Shown one piece after another: positions 1 to 7,951 of a stretch of DNA of 64,000 bases (position 1 is its first letter; every line of letters starts with the position of its first letter). A program made the position numbers and the translations under genes. The notes under the pieces were generated by a model. The model searched no databases. It was not told the origin of the DNA and saw only the letters and a program-made list of their open reading frames with translations. Source of the stretch: JAFAMB01 sp963775805. GTDB taxonomy: Bacteria; Verrucomicrobiota; Verrucomicrobiia; Chthoniobacterales; JAFAMB01. The stretch spans positions 186,001-250,000 of the forward strand of contig CAVZKG010000007.1 in assembly GCA_963775805.1 (NCBI GenBank). The letters are read 5' to 3'.

Positions 1-2
1 GC

Positions 3-152
3 TTCGAGGTTTTCTACGCGCGATGCGCCGAGGTATTCGCCAAGCCCGGCGCCCCCGACTTGGCCCGGATCGTGGAAATCAGTACGGAACATGGGATTCA
101 TTACGTCAAGATTCCGGGAACAAACGATGTACTCGAACCGTTGATCGCCTAA
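3..152 (+). CDS. C-terminal end of a cupin-like protein (5' truncated by window)
   Basis: The reading frame is open from the window edge and ends with TAA at 150-152. It gives about 49 residues with a pattern like the tail of small single-domain cupins: an F-x-FYARCAEVFAKPGAPD segment followed by 'DLARIVEISTEHGI'. The intact cupin at 41952-42497 has a comparable tail (EEFFAEVGVKV, then a charged helix). The metal-binding core is outside the window, so neither activity nor substrate can be judged. The assignment rests only on this tail resemblance. Confidence 0.4.
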   Translation, partial: FEVFYARCAEVFAKPGAPDLARIVEISTEHGIHYVKIPGTNDVLEPLIA

Positions 153-366
153 GGCGGAGAGACGGAGAACTCTTGTAGTCTTCGAGCGCTGCCGACAAGT
201 GCAGAGGACGGAAGAGATTTTGAATCTAGATCTTCGACGAGCCTAAAGTTGCGGCGAAGCCTTTGCCGATTGCCGCAATTCGATAGACTAGGCTGCAGCG
301 CTTACTCAAGGACGCCTTTCAACCCGAACATTTGGAGCGCAGTCTGACTCGTGTATGTTCTCGTAG

Positions 367-756
367 ATGCGATACTTGGTCAAAGCTCGAGTGAAACCTG
401 GACGGGGGAAGGATCTGCTCCGCTCGATCCGCGATCAATCCCTCGGGCACGGCTCCATCGCCGGAGACGAATATCTCTGCGATATGAAACTCGCGCGCCT
501 GGACGACGATGGAACAGTTCGTTGGGTAGAAGTCTGTTACTGTTCAACTCCGCTGGCTGAAGAACGTCCCTATTGGGAAGAATACTTCGAGTTGCTGTCC
601 GTCAAAGATGCCCACGCACGGCGGAATTGCCGTGACTTGAACGGCACCGAGCCGTGGGCTTGTTCCGAATGCGACTGCACCCGCAAACTGGAGGCAAAGC
701 TGCAATGCCGCGGCAAACCCTTCGTAGAGTCGCTGAATAGCAAACCGCAAGATTAA
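367..756 (+). CDS. Conserved hypothetical protein with Cys-rich C-terminus
   Basis: A 129-residue soluble protein. The N-terminal half (MRYLVKARVKPGRGKDLL) reads like a ferredoxin-fold or dimeric alpha/beta-barrel strand-helix unit. The middle contains 'VRWVEVCYCSTPLAEERPYW', and the C-terminal part holds a C-x2-C-x-C cluster (ACSECDCTRKLEAK, about residues 97-110) plus two earlier cysteines, which suggests metal binding. I recall similar proteins as unnamed conserved proteins in soil bacteria but know no function. It begins with ATG at 367. The gene downstream (947) is about 190 bp away, so an operon is not evident. Confidence 0.7.
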   Translation: MRYLVKARVKPGRGKDLLRSIRDQSLGHGSIAGDEYLCDMKLARLDDDGTVRWVEVCYCSTPLAEERPYWEEYFELLSVKDAHARRNCRDLNGTEPWACSECDCTRKLEAKLQCRGKPFVESLNSKPQD

Positions 757-946
757 CTCTTCTCTGATTCTGGTACCGATTGACCCATCGAATACACTTG
801 GCTAAACAGCCTCGAGTGCCCTACCATTGTCCAAGACTCTGCTGACAGTTTCTTCTATTTTCAGACCACCTATTTAACTGGAGATCGAGGCCTCTCTGTG
901 ACTAGTTTTTCAGAAGCTGTCTTAGACAGGGGTGCGATGATTAGCT

Positions 947-1465
947 ATGCCAGAAATAAAAGAAGGGTCGTTTGAGCTTGACCTGGGACTTATCAAGCTT
1001 GGCGCGAAACTGAGCGAGGATGATCGGCAGTGCGCCTGGGAACTATATACCGAAATTGTCACCCGGGTCGCGGTTATCGGGAAGCAGCGCGATCCGACTT
1101 GCGAGGATTTCAGCGGGGAACTCTATGTTGAGAGCCTGGACTCTCTATATAACTTCTTCAGGGAGTGTCGCGGTATAATGCGCAAGTTTCCGGTCGGAAA
1201 GTTTAAGGAATCTAAGCAGGAACATCTCGGTGTCCTGATCAATCGCATACTCAACGATCTCTTTCGACCGTTCCTTGAAAAATGGAACGGATCGTTTCGC
1301 GGGTGGTGGGTCACGGCAAAAGATGGGAAAGGGTCGCCGTATGAGATTCAGAATCAATTCCCCTCGTTGGGCCAGTTCACCATCGACTGGCGAGATCTCC
1401 GCCGCGTCATGCGAAAGGTTGAAGAGACTCTTAGGAATGAATACAAACTTATCCCTCTTGAGTAG
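947..1465 (+). CDS. Small conserved protein upstream of TIR-STAND gene
   Basis: A 172-residue, mostly helical, soluble protein without signal or membrane segments. Recognisable blocks are an 'AWELYTEIVTRVAV' helix (residues about 29-42), 'ESLDSLYNFFRECRGIMRKF' (about 61-80), 'LINRILNDLFRPFLEKW' (about 97-113) followed by a Trp-rich 'RGWW', and a C-terminal 'DWRDLRRVMRKVEE' helix. I associate this block order with small unannotated proteins encoded beside effector or NTPase genes, but cannot check it. It lies 109 bp upstream of the TIR gene on the same strand, so co-transcription is plausible. A role as partner, sensor or immunity factor of the TIR-STAND protein is inference only. Confidence 0.65.
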   Translation: MPEIKEGSFELDLGLIKLGAKLSEDDRQCAWELYTEIVTRVAVIGKQRDPTCEDFSGELYVESLDSLYNFFRECRGIMRKFPVGKFKESKQEHLGVLINRILNDLFRPFLEKWNGSFRGWWVTAKDGKGSPYEIQNQFPSLGQFTIDWRDLRRVMRKVEETLRNEYKLIPLE

Positions 1466-1574
1466 CTGGCTTGGTCAATCGACATCCGTCAGAAATTTCG
1501 CTTTTATTTGGACTGTCGACTGAACGCATCATGTTAGGGGCGCCGCGAGCCCGAAAAGAGCGTGATTGGAGCCC

Positions 1575-2117
1575 ATGGCTGGCATCTACGACATCTTCTT
1601 TAGTTATCGCCGGCATGACCTTCCTCGAGTCCAACCGTTGCATGAGGCCCTGACATCTGCCGGCTTGCGCGTTTTCAGGGATGAGACTGCTATCGACGAA
1701 GGCGCTTCAATCACGCGCGAAATCCGGGAAGGGATCGCCGCCTCAAAGCTCCTGGTGGCTTTCTATTCAAGAACCTATTCCTTGAGCGGTGCCTGCCAGG
1801 AGGAGATTGTTTCGGCCTGGCTGGCAGCACAACACGCCAAGGAACCTCCCCAGGACCGGGTCCGCATCATCAATCCCGAACCTGCCTTTGATCATATCCC
1901 GGCCCCGCTTCGCGACCTCAAAGCGCACGCCCTCCCGAAGGACCCGGCCGGGTTGGCGGAATTGGTGAGCGTAATGCAGACTCGCGCAGCCTCACTTGAT
2001 GGCGCGCTCGCCGCGGCTGCGCGACAGCCTTTGCCCGGATATCACGGTATGGTTCCGGTCTCTGCGCCGCACTTCATTGGCCGCGTTCATGAACTTTGGG
2101 AGCTCCATGCAAACTGA
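1575..2117 (+). CDS. TIR domain part of a TIR-NB-ARC-TPR protein (split by frameshift)
   Basis: The N-terminal TIR domain shows the box-1 motif YDIFFSYRRHD (residues 5-15), 'GLRVFRDETAIDEG' (about 30-43) and 'YSLSGACQEE' (about 68-77), which carries the glutamate expected at the NAD-cleaving site of enzymatic TIRs. The segment ends with 'PHFIGRVHELWELH', which normally leads straight into the NTPase domain, but the frame hits TGA at 2115. The NTPase continues in another frame from about 2108. Restoring one G in 'CATGCAAACTG' (CATGGCAAACTG) would give ELHGKLTANR. ATG 1575 is preferred to the in-frame TTG at 1566 because the TIR strand starts immediately after it. Confidence 0.85.
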   Translation: MAGIYDIFFSYRRHDLPRVQPLHEALTSAGLRVFRDETAIDEGASITREIREGIAASKLLVAFYSRTYSLSGACQEEIVSAWLAAQHAKEPPQDRVRIINPEPAFDHIPAPLRDLKAHALPKDPAGLAELVSVMQTRAASLDGALAAAARQPLPGYHGMVPVSAPHFIGRVHELWELHAN

Positions 2118-4447
2118 CCGCCAATCGCATTGGCCTCATCAGCGGCGCGTACGGTCAGAGCGCCGCGCAGGTGCGAGGCCTCGGCGGAAATGGAAAAACG
2201 TTGCTGGCACGAGAATATGCCCTTCGGTTTGGTCCGGCTTTTCCAGGCGGGGTGTTTTGGATCAATGCGTATGGCAATGACGATAGTCGCGGGTCGCTGA
2301 ATGGAGAAAGTCGGCTAGCCGTGCGTCAAGATCAGCTCAGGCACTTTGCAATGGATTTAGGGGTAGCGCTTGAGGGGCTCAAACCGGAGGAGATCGAGGC
2401 GGCTTTCTGGCGCCAGATAGACGTACGCGGTTTAGATTGTTTATTCATCGTCGACGATGTGCCCTCTGATATAACCGCATACGATCTTCAGCGGTTTTGG
2501 TTTGCGCGGGGGACAAACGCTTCGACCCTGATCACTACCCGCAGCCGCGAATACGGTGCGTTCGGCCATCAGCTCGACTTGGAAGTGTTGTCGCCAGAGG
2601 AAGCAGTGACGCTTCTGACTCGTGGACACCGCATCAAAGACACTGCGGAGGGCGTAGCTGCCCAACAACTCACGGAGGCGTTGGGCTACCATCCGTTAGG
2701 CGTGGAAGTGGCTGGGAGTTACTTGGCCAGAGGCGTCCAGTCGTTACAGGAGTATTTGCGCGAATTGGGCCAATCGCAGCAGCACGAGCCGTTAGAGTAC
2801 GGCGCCCTGTTGAAGGAAAGCCTGCCGACCGGTCACGACCGTAGCATCACTCGAACCTTTCTTAAGAGCATCCAAGCGCTCGGGAAGGAAGGGCAGGAAT
2901 TTCTGTGTCTCGCCTCTTTGCTGGCCGTTGCGCCCATTTCAAGTGGTTTTATCCACGAGGTATTTGAGGCTGTTAACGTGAAGAAGGGCGTTCGGGAGAC
3001 CGTCCTGGAAGCCATGGATCAGGCCGATTCCTTGAGTCTGTGCGAGAAGGTGGAGCGCGATAGCCGGCGTGTTCACACTCTGATCAGCCGAGTGGTGCGA
3101 TCTGCATTCCGTAATGATGATCGCCTCAAGCAGCTGAAAAATGCGGCCGTAAGAGTACTTTGCCGGCGGCTCAGCGTGGCAGGTGACATTCGTGAGCACA
3201 CCCGAATTGAAAACGAAGTGACGCACGCCCGGCATCTGACCTCGTTCACCTGGACCAATCAACAAGAGGTGAACTTAGCCACCTGGATCGCCCGCCACGA
3301 TTTCGTGCGGGGCCAGTATACCGGATCGCGCAAGCTAGAGGAGCGAGTACTCGGGGCCAGGGTTGAGCTACTAGGTAAGGAGCACCCGGAGACACTGGCA
3401 GCGATGAACAACCTGGCTCTGACGCTTTACTCGCAAGGCGAACTGGGCGAAGCGCACAAGCTCCAAGAGCAGGTTTTGGAAGCCAGCGTTCGGGTTCTTG
3501 GTAAGGAGCACCCTGAGGCATTGAAAGCGACGAACAACCTGGCCCAAACGCTGGGAGCACAAGGCGAACTGGCCGGGGCGCGCAAGCTCCAAGAGCAAGT
3601 GCTCGAGGCCAGTGTTCGGTTACTAGGTAAGGAGCATCGCGAGACATTAAAAGCGGCGAACAACCTGGCCGTGACGCTGTATGCGCAAGGCGAACTGGCT
3701 GAAGCACGCAGGCTCCAGGAGCAAGTATTCGAGGCCAGGGTTTGGGTTCTTGGTAAGGAGCACCCGGACACACTGGCGGCGATGCTCAACCTGGGCGCGG
3801 TACTTAACGCTCAAGGCGAATGGGCCGGAGCGCGCAAGCTAGAGGAGCAAGTGCTCGAGGCTATGGTTCGGCTCCTTGGTAAGGAGCACCCGGACACGCT
3901 GCGAGCCATGAGCAATCTGGCCCTGCCGCTCTTCGCGCAAGGCGAAATGGCTGCAGCGCGCAAGCTAGTGGAGCACGTTTTCGAGGTCAGGCTTCAGCTT
4001 CTTGGCAAGCAGCACCCGGACACACTGACAGCGATGAATAACCTGGCTCAGGCGCTGAAAGCGCAAGGCGAACCGGCCCGAGCGCGCGAGCTACAGACGC
4101 AAGTGTTCGAGGCCAGGGTTCGGGTCCTTGGTAAGGAACATCCGGACACACTTAGAGCGATGAATAACCTGGCCGCAACGCTGTGCGAGCAAGGCGAACC
4201 GGCCGGAGCGGGCAAGCTTCAAGAGCAAGTGCTCGAGGCCAGGGTGCGGCTTCTTGGCCAGGAGCACCCGGACACACTGATAGCGATGAACAACCTGGCC
4301 CAGACGCTGAAAGCGCTAGGCGAGCAGCGCCAGGCGCGCAAACTCCAAGAGCAGGCGCTCGAGGCCATGGTTCGGGTCATGGGTAAGGAGCATCCAGACA
4401 CACTGATAGCGATGAACAACCTGGCTGAGATGACGAAAACACAATGA
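2096..4447 (+). CDS. NB-ARC STAND NTPase with C-terminal TPR repeats (continuation of the TIR protein)
   Basis: In-frame coding really resumes near 2108; the TTG at 2096 is only the first formal start. The Walker A is GLGGNGKTLL (about residues 29-38) and the Walker B is CLFIVDD. A 'LITTRSREYG' motif and a 'YHPLGVEVAG' GLPL-type motif place it in the NB-ARC/STAND class. A winged-helix-like linker is followed by eight complete 42-residue kinesin-light-chain-type TPRs and a partial ninth. In related proteins the TPRs sense a ligand, the NTPase oligomerises, and the TIR then depletes NAD+ or makes a nucleotide signal. Phage defence or programmed cell death is therefore the likely role, by family knowledge. 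It ends just before a strong terminator. Confidence 0.85.
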   Translation: MGAPCKLTANRIGLISGAYGQSAAQVRGLGGNGKTLLAREYALRFGPAFPGGVFWINAYGNDDSRGSLNGESRLAVRQDQLRHFAMDLGVALEGLKPEEIEAAFWRQIDVRGLDCLFIVDDVPSDITAYDLQRFWFARGTNASTLITTRSREYGAFGHQLDLEVLSPEEAVTLLTRGHRIKDTAEGVAAQQLTEALGYHPLGVEVAGSYLARGVQSLQEYLRELGQSQQHEPLEYGALLKESLPTGHDRSITRTFLKSIQALGKEGQEFLCLASLLAVAPISSGFIHEVFEAVNVKKGVRETVLEAMDQADSLSLCEKVERDSRRVHTLISRVVRSAFRNDDRLKQLKNAAVRVLCRRLSVAGDIREHTRIENEVTHARHLTSFTWTNQQEVNLATWIARHDFVRGQYTGSRKLEERVLGARVELLGKEHPETLAAMNNLALTLYSQGELGEAHKLQEQVLEASVRVLGKEHPEALKATNNLAQTLGAQGELAGARKLQEQVLEASVRLLGKEHRETLKAANNLAVTLYAQGELAEARRLQEQVFEARVWVLGKEHPDTLAAMLNLGAVLNAQGEWAGARKLEEQVLEAMVRLLGKEHPDTLRAMSNLALPLFAQGEMAAARKLVEHVFEVRLQLLGKQHPDTLTAMNNLAQALKAQGEPARARELQTQVFEARVRVLGKEHPDTLRAMNNLAATLCEQGEPAGAGKLQEQVLEARVRLLGQEHPDTLIAMNNLAQTLKALGEQRQARKLQEQALEAMVRVMGKEHPDTLIAMNNLAEMTKTQ
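3371..4447 (+). repeat. 126-bp tandem repeats encoding TPRs (8.5 copies)
   Basis: Each unit encodes 42 residues on the pattern LGKEHPDTLxAMNNLA, then A-Q-G-E, then A-R-K-L-Q-E-Q-V-L-E-A. Units start at 3371, 3497, 3623 and so on at exact 126-bp spacing, with the ninth starting at 4379 and truncated. Neighbouring units are very similar at DNA level, so copy number can change by recombination, which may diversify the sensor domain. Long near-identical repeats are also prone to assembly collapse. Confidence 0.9.
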
Positions 4448-4535
4448 AAACGCTGTTGGTGGCGGTTCCAAGGTGAGTTCGAGCTACAGAGCCATAAGCT
4501 GAGAAGGAAATTCCGACGCGCTTTCAGCAACAACA

Positions 4536-4557
4536 ACCCGGTGCGCGGGTTTTTTTT
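4536..4557 (+). terminator. Rho-independent terminator after the STAND gene
   Basis: ACCCG and CGGGT pair around a GTGCG loop and are followed at once by eight T residues. The hairpin lies about 90 bp after the stop codon at 4447 and fits as the end of the 947-4447 transcript. Confidence 0.75.
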
Positions 4558-4626
4558 CTCATAAGGCGTACCAGAGTAACGCCTTTTGAGCGCTAGCCCG
4601 GATATTTCATCATGAGGGCAAAAAAG

Positions 4627-4695
4627 TAGCGAAGCCTTTTATATAACCTGTTAGGATCGAATCGCTTACAAACGAACCGACAGGAGACTTCGCTA
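4627..4695 (+). promoter_or_regulatory. Leader hairpin abutting the transposase start codon (copy A)
   Basis: TAGCGAAG at 4627-4634 is complementary to CTTCGCTA at 4688-4695, which ends directly before the ATG at 4696. The ribosome-binding sequence CAGGAG (4681-4686) lies just inside the right arm. Read-through mRNA entering the element could fold and hide the start region, a known way for transposons to limit expression from outside promoters. Copy B at 34 kb has the same arrangement with different arm sequences. Confidence 0.5.
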
Positions 4696-6025
4696 ATGAC
4701 AGAATGTAATGAGCTAGGCTTCGAATTACCAGGCTTTAGTGGGAGAAAGATTGAAGGCAATTTTGAAGGTGGAAGCATCAGCAGCGATGGGGGCTTAATG
4801 TTGCTGCGCCAGGTGGATCGATTCATGGGCTTAACCCAGGACTTGGCACGACACTTACCCGATAAGCGCGATCCGGATAAGATCGAACATTCTCTGCAGA
4901 GCATGCTGGCGCAGCGGATCTACGGCTTGGCGCTTGGCTACGAAGATCTCAACGATCAGGACTCTTTGCGCAAGGATCTGCTCTGGCAGAGTGCAGCTGA
5001 CCGAACCGAAGAACTGGCCAGTTCTTCGACACTGTGCCGCTTGGAGAATCGGGCTGGGCGCAAGGAGGCATGGCTGATGCAGGAGATACTCTTTGAAAAG
5101 TTCCTCACCAGCTTCGAGTCTGCTCCCAAGGAATTGATCCTGGACTTTGATTGCACCGACGATCGAGTCCACGGGCTCCAAGAGGGCCGACACTTCCACG
5201 GTTATTATTACGATTTTTGTTTCCTACCGCTCTACGTCTTTTGTAGTGAACAGTTGCTGGTCAGCTACCTGCGCGAAAGCAACATCGACTCGGCTAAACA
5301 TGCGTGGGCGATCCTGTCGTTGTTGGTCAAGGGACTGCGCAAACGCTGGCCTCAAGTGAAGATTATCCTGCGAGCTGATAGCGGCTTTTGCCGTTGGAAG
5401 ATGCTGCGTTGGTGCGAGCGAGCTGATGTGGGCTATATCGTTAGCCTTGCCAAGAATGAACGGCTTAACGCGTTGTCGGCCAAGGTACAGAAGCGCGCCC
5501 TGCGCAAGCACCAACGAAGTGGTCTCAAAGTGCGCCTCTTTACTAGAGTTCCAGTACAAGGCCAAGACTTGGGACAAGAAACGGCGGGTTATTGCCAAAG
5601 CCGAACAGAGCGAACGAGGAGCCAATCCGCGTTATGTGCTGACCAATCTCGAAGGTGGCTCCCAGAGGCTTTATGACGAACTTTACTGTGCTCGAGGAGA
5701 GATGGAAAACCGTATCAAGGAACAACAGCTTGGGCTCTTCAGTGATCGGACCAGTTGCCATGCATGGTGGGCCAATCAGTTCAGGCTTCTACTCTCTTCG
5801 GCCGCTTACGTGCTGGTAGAAACCTTGCGCCGAATCGGATTAAAAGGAACTGAGTTGGCACGAGCTCAAGTTCCCACCATCCGTTTGCGCTTACTGGAAA
5901 ATCGGGGCAGTGATAACCCGCAACACGCGTCGAATCCGGTTGTGGCTAAGTTCGAGCTTCCCACTGAAAGAACTTTTTTGTTCCTCCTTGGAGTGCTTCG
6001 GCGGTTGAGACAAAAGCGGTGCTGA
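4696..6025 (+). pseudogene. IS1380-family transposase, frameshifted (copy A)
   Basis: A DDE transposase of the IS1380 / DDE_Tnp_1 type. Clear family segments are SSDGGLMLLRQVDR, LGYEDLNDQDSLRKD, the first catalytic aspartate in LILDFDCTDD, ADSGFCRWKMLRWC with the second aspartate, and YCARGEMENRIKEQQLGLFSDRTS with the last acidic residue. The frame breaks near 5541-5545, where one extra base separates 'KVRLF' from 'EFQYKAKTWDKK'. The second part runs in another frame to 6025. As read, no full transposase can be made. The C-terminal tail after RLRLLEN is longer than in copy B. Confidence 0.85.
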
Positions 6026-6070
6026 CCCCGGCACCAGAAAAACAACGGAGGTTAGGCTGCGCTGTCTCTT

Positions 6071-6094
6071 GATGCCGCTTTAGCGGCATCTTTT
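6071..6094. terminator. Rho-independent terminator
   Basis: GATGCCGCT, a two-base loop and AGCGGCATC form a perfect 9-bp stem (6071-6090) followed by TTTT. It could end transcripts from IS1380 copy A. Its symmetry means the strand cannot be fixed. Confidence 0.65.
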
Positions 6095-6181
6095 AGCCCG
6101 CATTCGGGCCGGTGACGTGCCACCATCTCAAAAACCTGCCCGCCGATTTGCGTACCGTTACGTGGTGCAAAATGCGGGCTA
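6094..6181. repeat. Imperfect inverted repeat of unknown role
   Basis: TAGCCCGCATT at about 6094 is complementary to AATGCGGGCTA ending at about 6181. Weaker pairing inside (GTGCCACC region against GTGGTGC) suggests a long bulged hairpin. It might be an insertion-sequence end or an attC-like folded recombination site. I could not identify the conserved attC core sequences, so it stays unassigned. Confidence 0.4.
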
Positions 6182-6310
6182 GTCCTATTCCTTAACAGAT
6201 TCCTGGGGCTCCGCTTCGCTGCACCCCAGGTTCAAATCCGGTGCGCACGGAATTATGCCTTTGGCGGCTTTAAGTTTGGGCTGGGCTGGACGAACCGCCA
6301 ATCATAATTG

Positions 6311-6895
6311 TCACGAACCGGCATACTCAATGATATCGACGGGTTGTAGACTCCAACCGGTTCCACCTCGCTGAAGTTTATAACGGACTTCACGAAATGA
6401 TCCGAGAAAGATCCCTTTTCGGAAAAGAGGAAAGCGGTCGACGAGACATCCGTCCTGCAGCGCTAGGAAATCGTGACCAGCATAGTCAGCTCCCAGAATT
6501 AGGTCCTCGGTAATGTCCGGCAAAATGACGGGAGTTAAAGATTTGTTTCGGTTCGCGGCATATGCAACGAGAGTCATCCGTGCGTTGTCCATCGACGATC
6601 TGACAAAGATAAAAAGGATTGGAGTTCCACTCCCATCCAGGTCGGCTACATCAATGTTCGCGACGGTCCCTGGCACCTCCAAGCGCACAAGTGGAGTGCC
6701 GGCATACTCTCCAGAGAGCGTAATCTTAAGGACGCTGTCGACAATTTCCTCCTCGGTTTGAACGTGGAAGGTCACTCCTTCCAAGGCAAGCTGCTTGTCG
6801 AATTCGGTGGAAAAGACCGAACCGCAAGGAATCGATGCCAAAATCGCCAGAAAAAGCAGCTTGATTCGAGCATTCACCTTTTGAGACGGTGACAA
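6311..6895 (-). CDS. Secreted PliI-like (I-type lysozyme inhibitor family) protein
   Basis: A 194-residue exported protein with a cleavable signal peptide (KLLFLAILASIPCGSVFS). The mature part contains the family hallmark 'ANIDVADLDGSGTPILFIFVRS', then 'AYAANRNKSLTPVILPDI', a 'YAGHDFLALQDGCLVDRFPLFRKG' block and a C-terminal 'RYKLQRGGTGWSLQPVDIIEY'. This order matches proteins annotated as PliI, which block invertebrate-type lysozymes in the periplasm. A protective role against animal or protist lysozymes is family knowledge, not shown here. The start is TTG at 6895, or GTG at 6877, which has AAAAGG upstream. Confidence 0.7.
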   Translation of the reverse strand: MSPSQKVNARIKLLFLAILASIPCGSVFSTEFDKQLALEGVTFHVQTEEEIVDSVLKITLSGEYAGTPLVRLEVPGTVANIDVADLDGSGTPILFIFVRSSMDNARMTLVAYAANRNKSLTPVILPDITEDLILGADYAGHDFLALQDGCLVDRFPLFRKGIFLGSFREVRYKLQRGGTGWSLQPVDIIEYAGS

Positions 6896-7195
6896 AAACC
6901 GGTGATGTAGGATAGGTCTACAGGGGATAATTCCGACTGTGCGACCTCTAGCAGTCGCCTCCGCTTGCTAGCGATACTTCGAGCGAGCTCTGCGACTGAC
7001 GCATATAATGTCGTTTCCATAATTATTGCGGGATTGGGGTTTATTGGGTGCAGCCAAACTCAATCTCACACTATATTCTCCCGAATATTTGCGGCAAAGT
7101 TTCAGTTGAAAGAAAAAAAGAATGAGAACGCGGAGAATCGCCCTCGGGAGCCTTTTTCCTTGAGCGTCCTGGATGGCTGAATAAGACTTTGTGTG

Positions 7196-7936
7196 ATGCA
7201 TGCGCCCTTGAGCTCCTCCGGCGGGGAGCCGCCGAGTTTTCCTACTACCCGGTGGGATATGGTGATGACTGCGAGTGCAGGGAGCGCGACCGCAGGGCGA
7301 ACTGCTTTGGAGAAGCTTTACAGCGTCTACTGTTATCCGGTTTACGCTTTTATTCGCCGGCGCGGGTACAGTCGAGAGGATGCGCAAGATTTTACGCAAG
7401 ACTTTTTCCTGCATTTAGTAGAGAAATCCACTCTCAACCGGGTGGATCCGCAACGAGGCCGATTCCGCTCGTTTCTGCTGGGTGCCCTGAAGCATTTTCT
7501 CGCGCATGCAGCCGAAAAAGCTCGGTCCCAGAAGCGGGGCGGAGATCGCGGGATAGTCTTTTTGGACGTAGATAAAGCGGAAGTTCGATACCAATTGGTG
7601 ACGGGCGAAGAAGAGGCGCCCGGACATTATTTTGACGCGCATTGGGCTGCCGCTCTAGTGGATGTTGCTCTTGGGCGCTTGCGTGTCGAGATGGAGTCGG
7701 ACGGTAAAGGGCGGCTATTCAAAATTCTTCATGTCTTCCTGTGCGACGCGGAGGAAACATCCTACCAAGAGATTGCCGACTCGTCGGGTTTGACTCTTAG
7801 CGGTGTTAAGACCGCCATTCACCGGCTCCGACGCCGTTACGGTACTCTTTTGCGCGAAGAGGTGGCCCGCACAGTGCGAAGCGAGGACGAAGTTGACGAG
7901 GAATTGCGCTATTTACGTGCTCTTTTGGGCGGTTAA
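7196..7936 (+). CDS. ECF-type RNA polymerase sigma factor
   Basis: About 246 residues with sigma region 2 (LEKLYSVYCYPVYAFIRRRGYSREDAQDFTQDFF) and region 4 (YQEIADSSGLTLSGVKTAIHRLRRRY). The N-terminal 'FPTTRWDMVMTA' is typical of the ECF sigma factors encoded beside Ser/Thr kinases in Planctomycetes and Verrucomicrobia. No membrane anti-sigma gene is present. The kinase gene starts 15-25 bp downstream, so the kinase probably controls the sigma factor or shares its signal. ATG 7196 is preferred to the overlapping GTG at 7193. Confidence 0.85.
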   Translation: MHAPLSSSGGEPPSFPTTRWDMVMTASAGSATAGRTALEKLYSVYCYPVYAFIRRRGYSREDAQDFTQDFFLHLVEKSTLNRVDPQRGRFRSFLLGALKHFLAHAAEKARSQKRGGDRGIVFLDVDKAEVRYQLVTGEEEAPGHYFDAHWAAALVDVALGRLRVEMESDGKGRLFKILHVFLCDAEETSYQEIADSSGLTLSGVKTAIHRLRRRYGTLLREEVARTVRSEDEVDEELRYLRALLGG

Positions 7937-7951
7937 AGCTTTTCAGCTCGG

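Larger units (their letters stand above)
4596..6058 (+). mobile_element. IS1380-family insertion sequence, copy A (boundaries approximate)
   Basis: The element carries one frameshifted transposase gene. Its left flank contains AGCCCGGATATTTCATCA at about 4596. The same position upstream of the intact copy at 34 kb has the similar AACCCGGAAATCTCACA, so these are probably the left terminal repeats. I could not find a matching inverted right end, so the right boundary is a guess near the end of the gene. Confidence 0.6.

Noticed and set aside
3246..3789. Long minus-strand frames across the TPR repeats
   Set aside because: They arise from the regular 126-bp repeat composition and mirror the real + strand gene.
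6170..6250. tRNA-like T-arm sequence (GGTTCAAATCC)
   Set aside because: The flanking bases do not form a 5-bp T stem and no anticodon or acceptor stem can be built around it.
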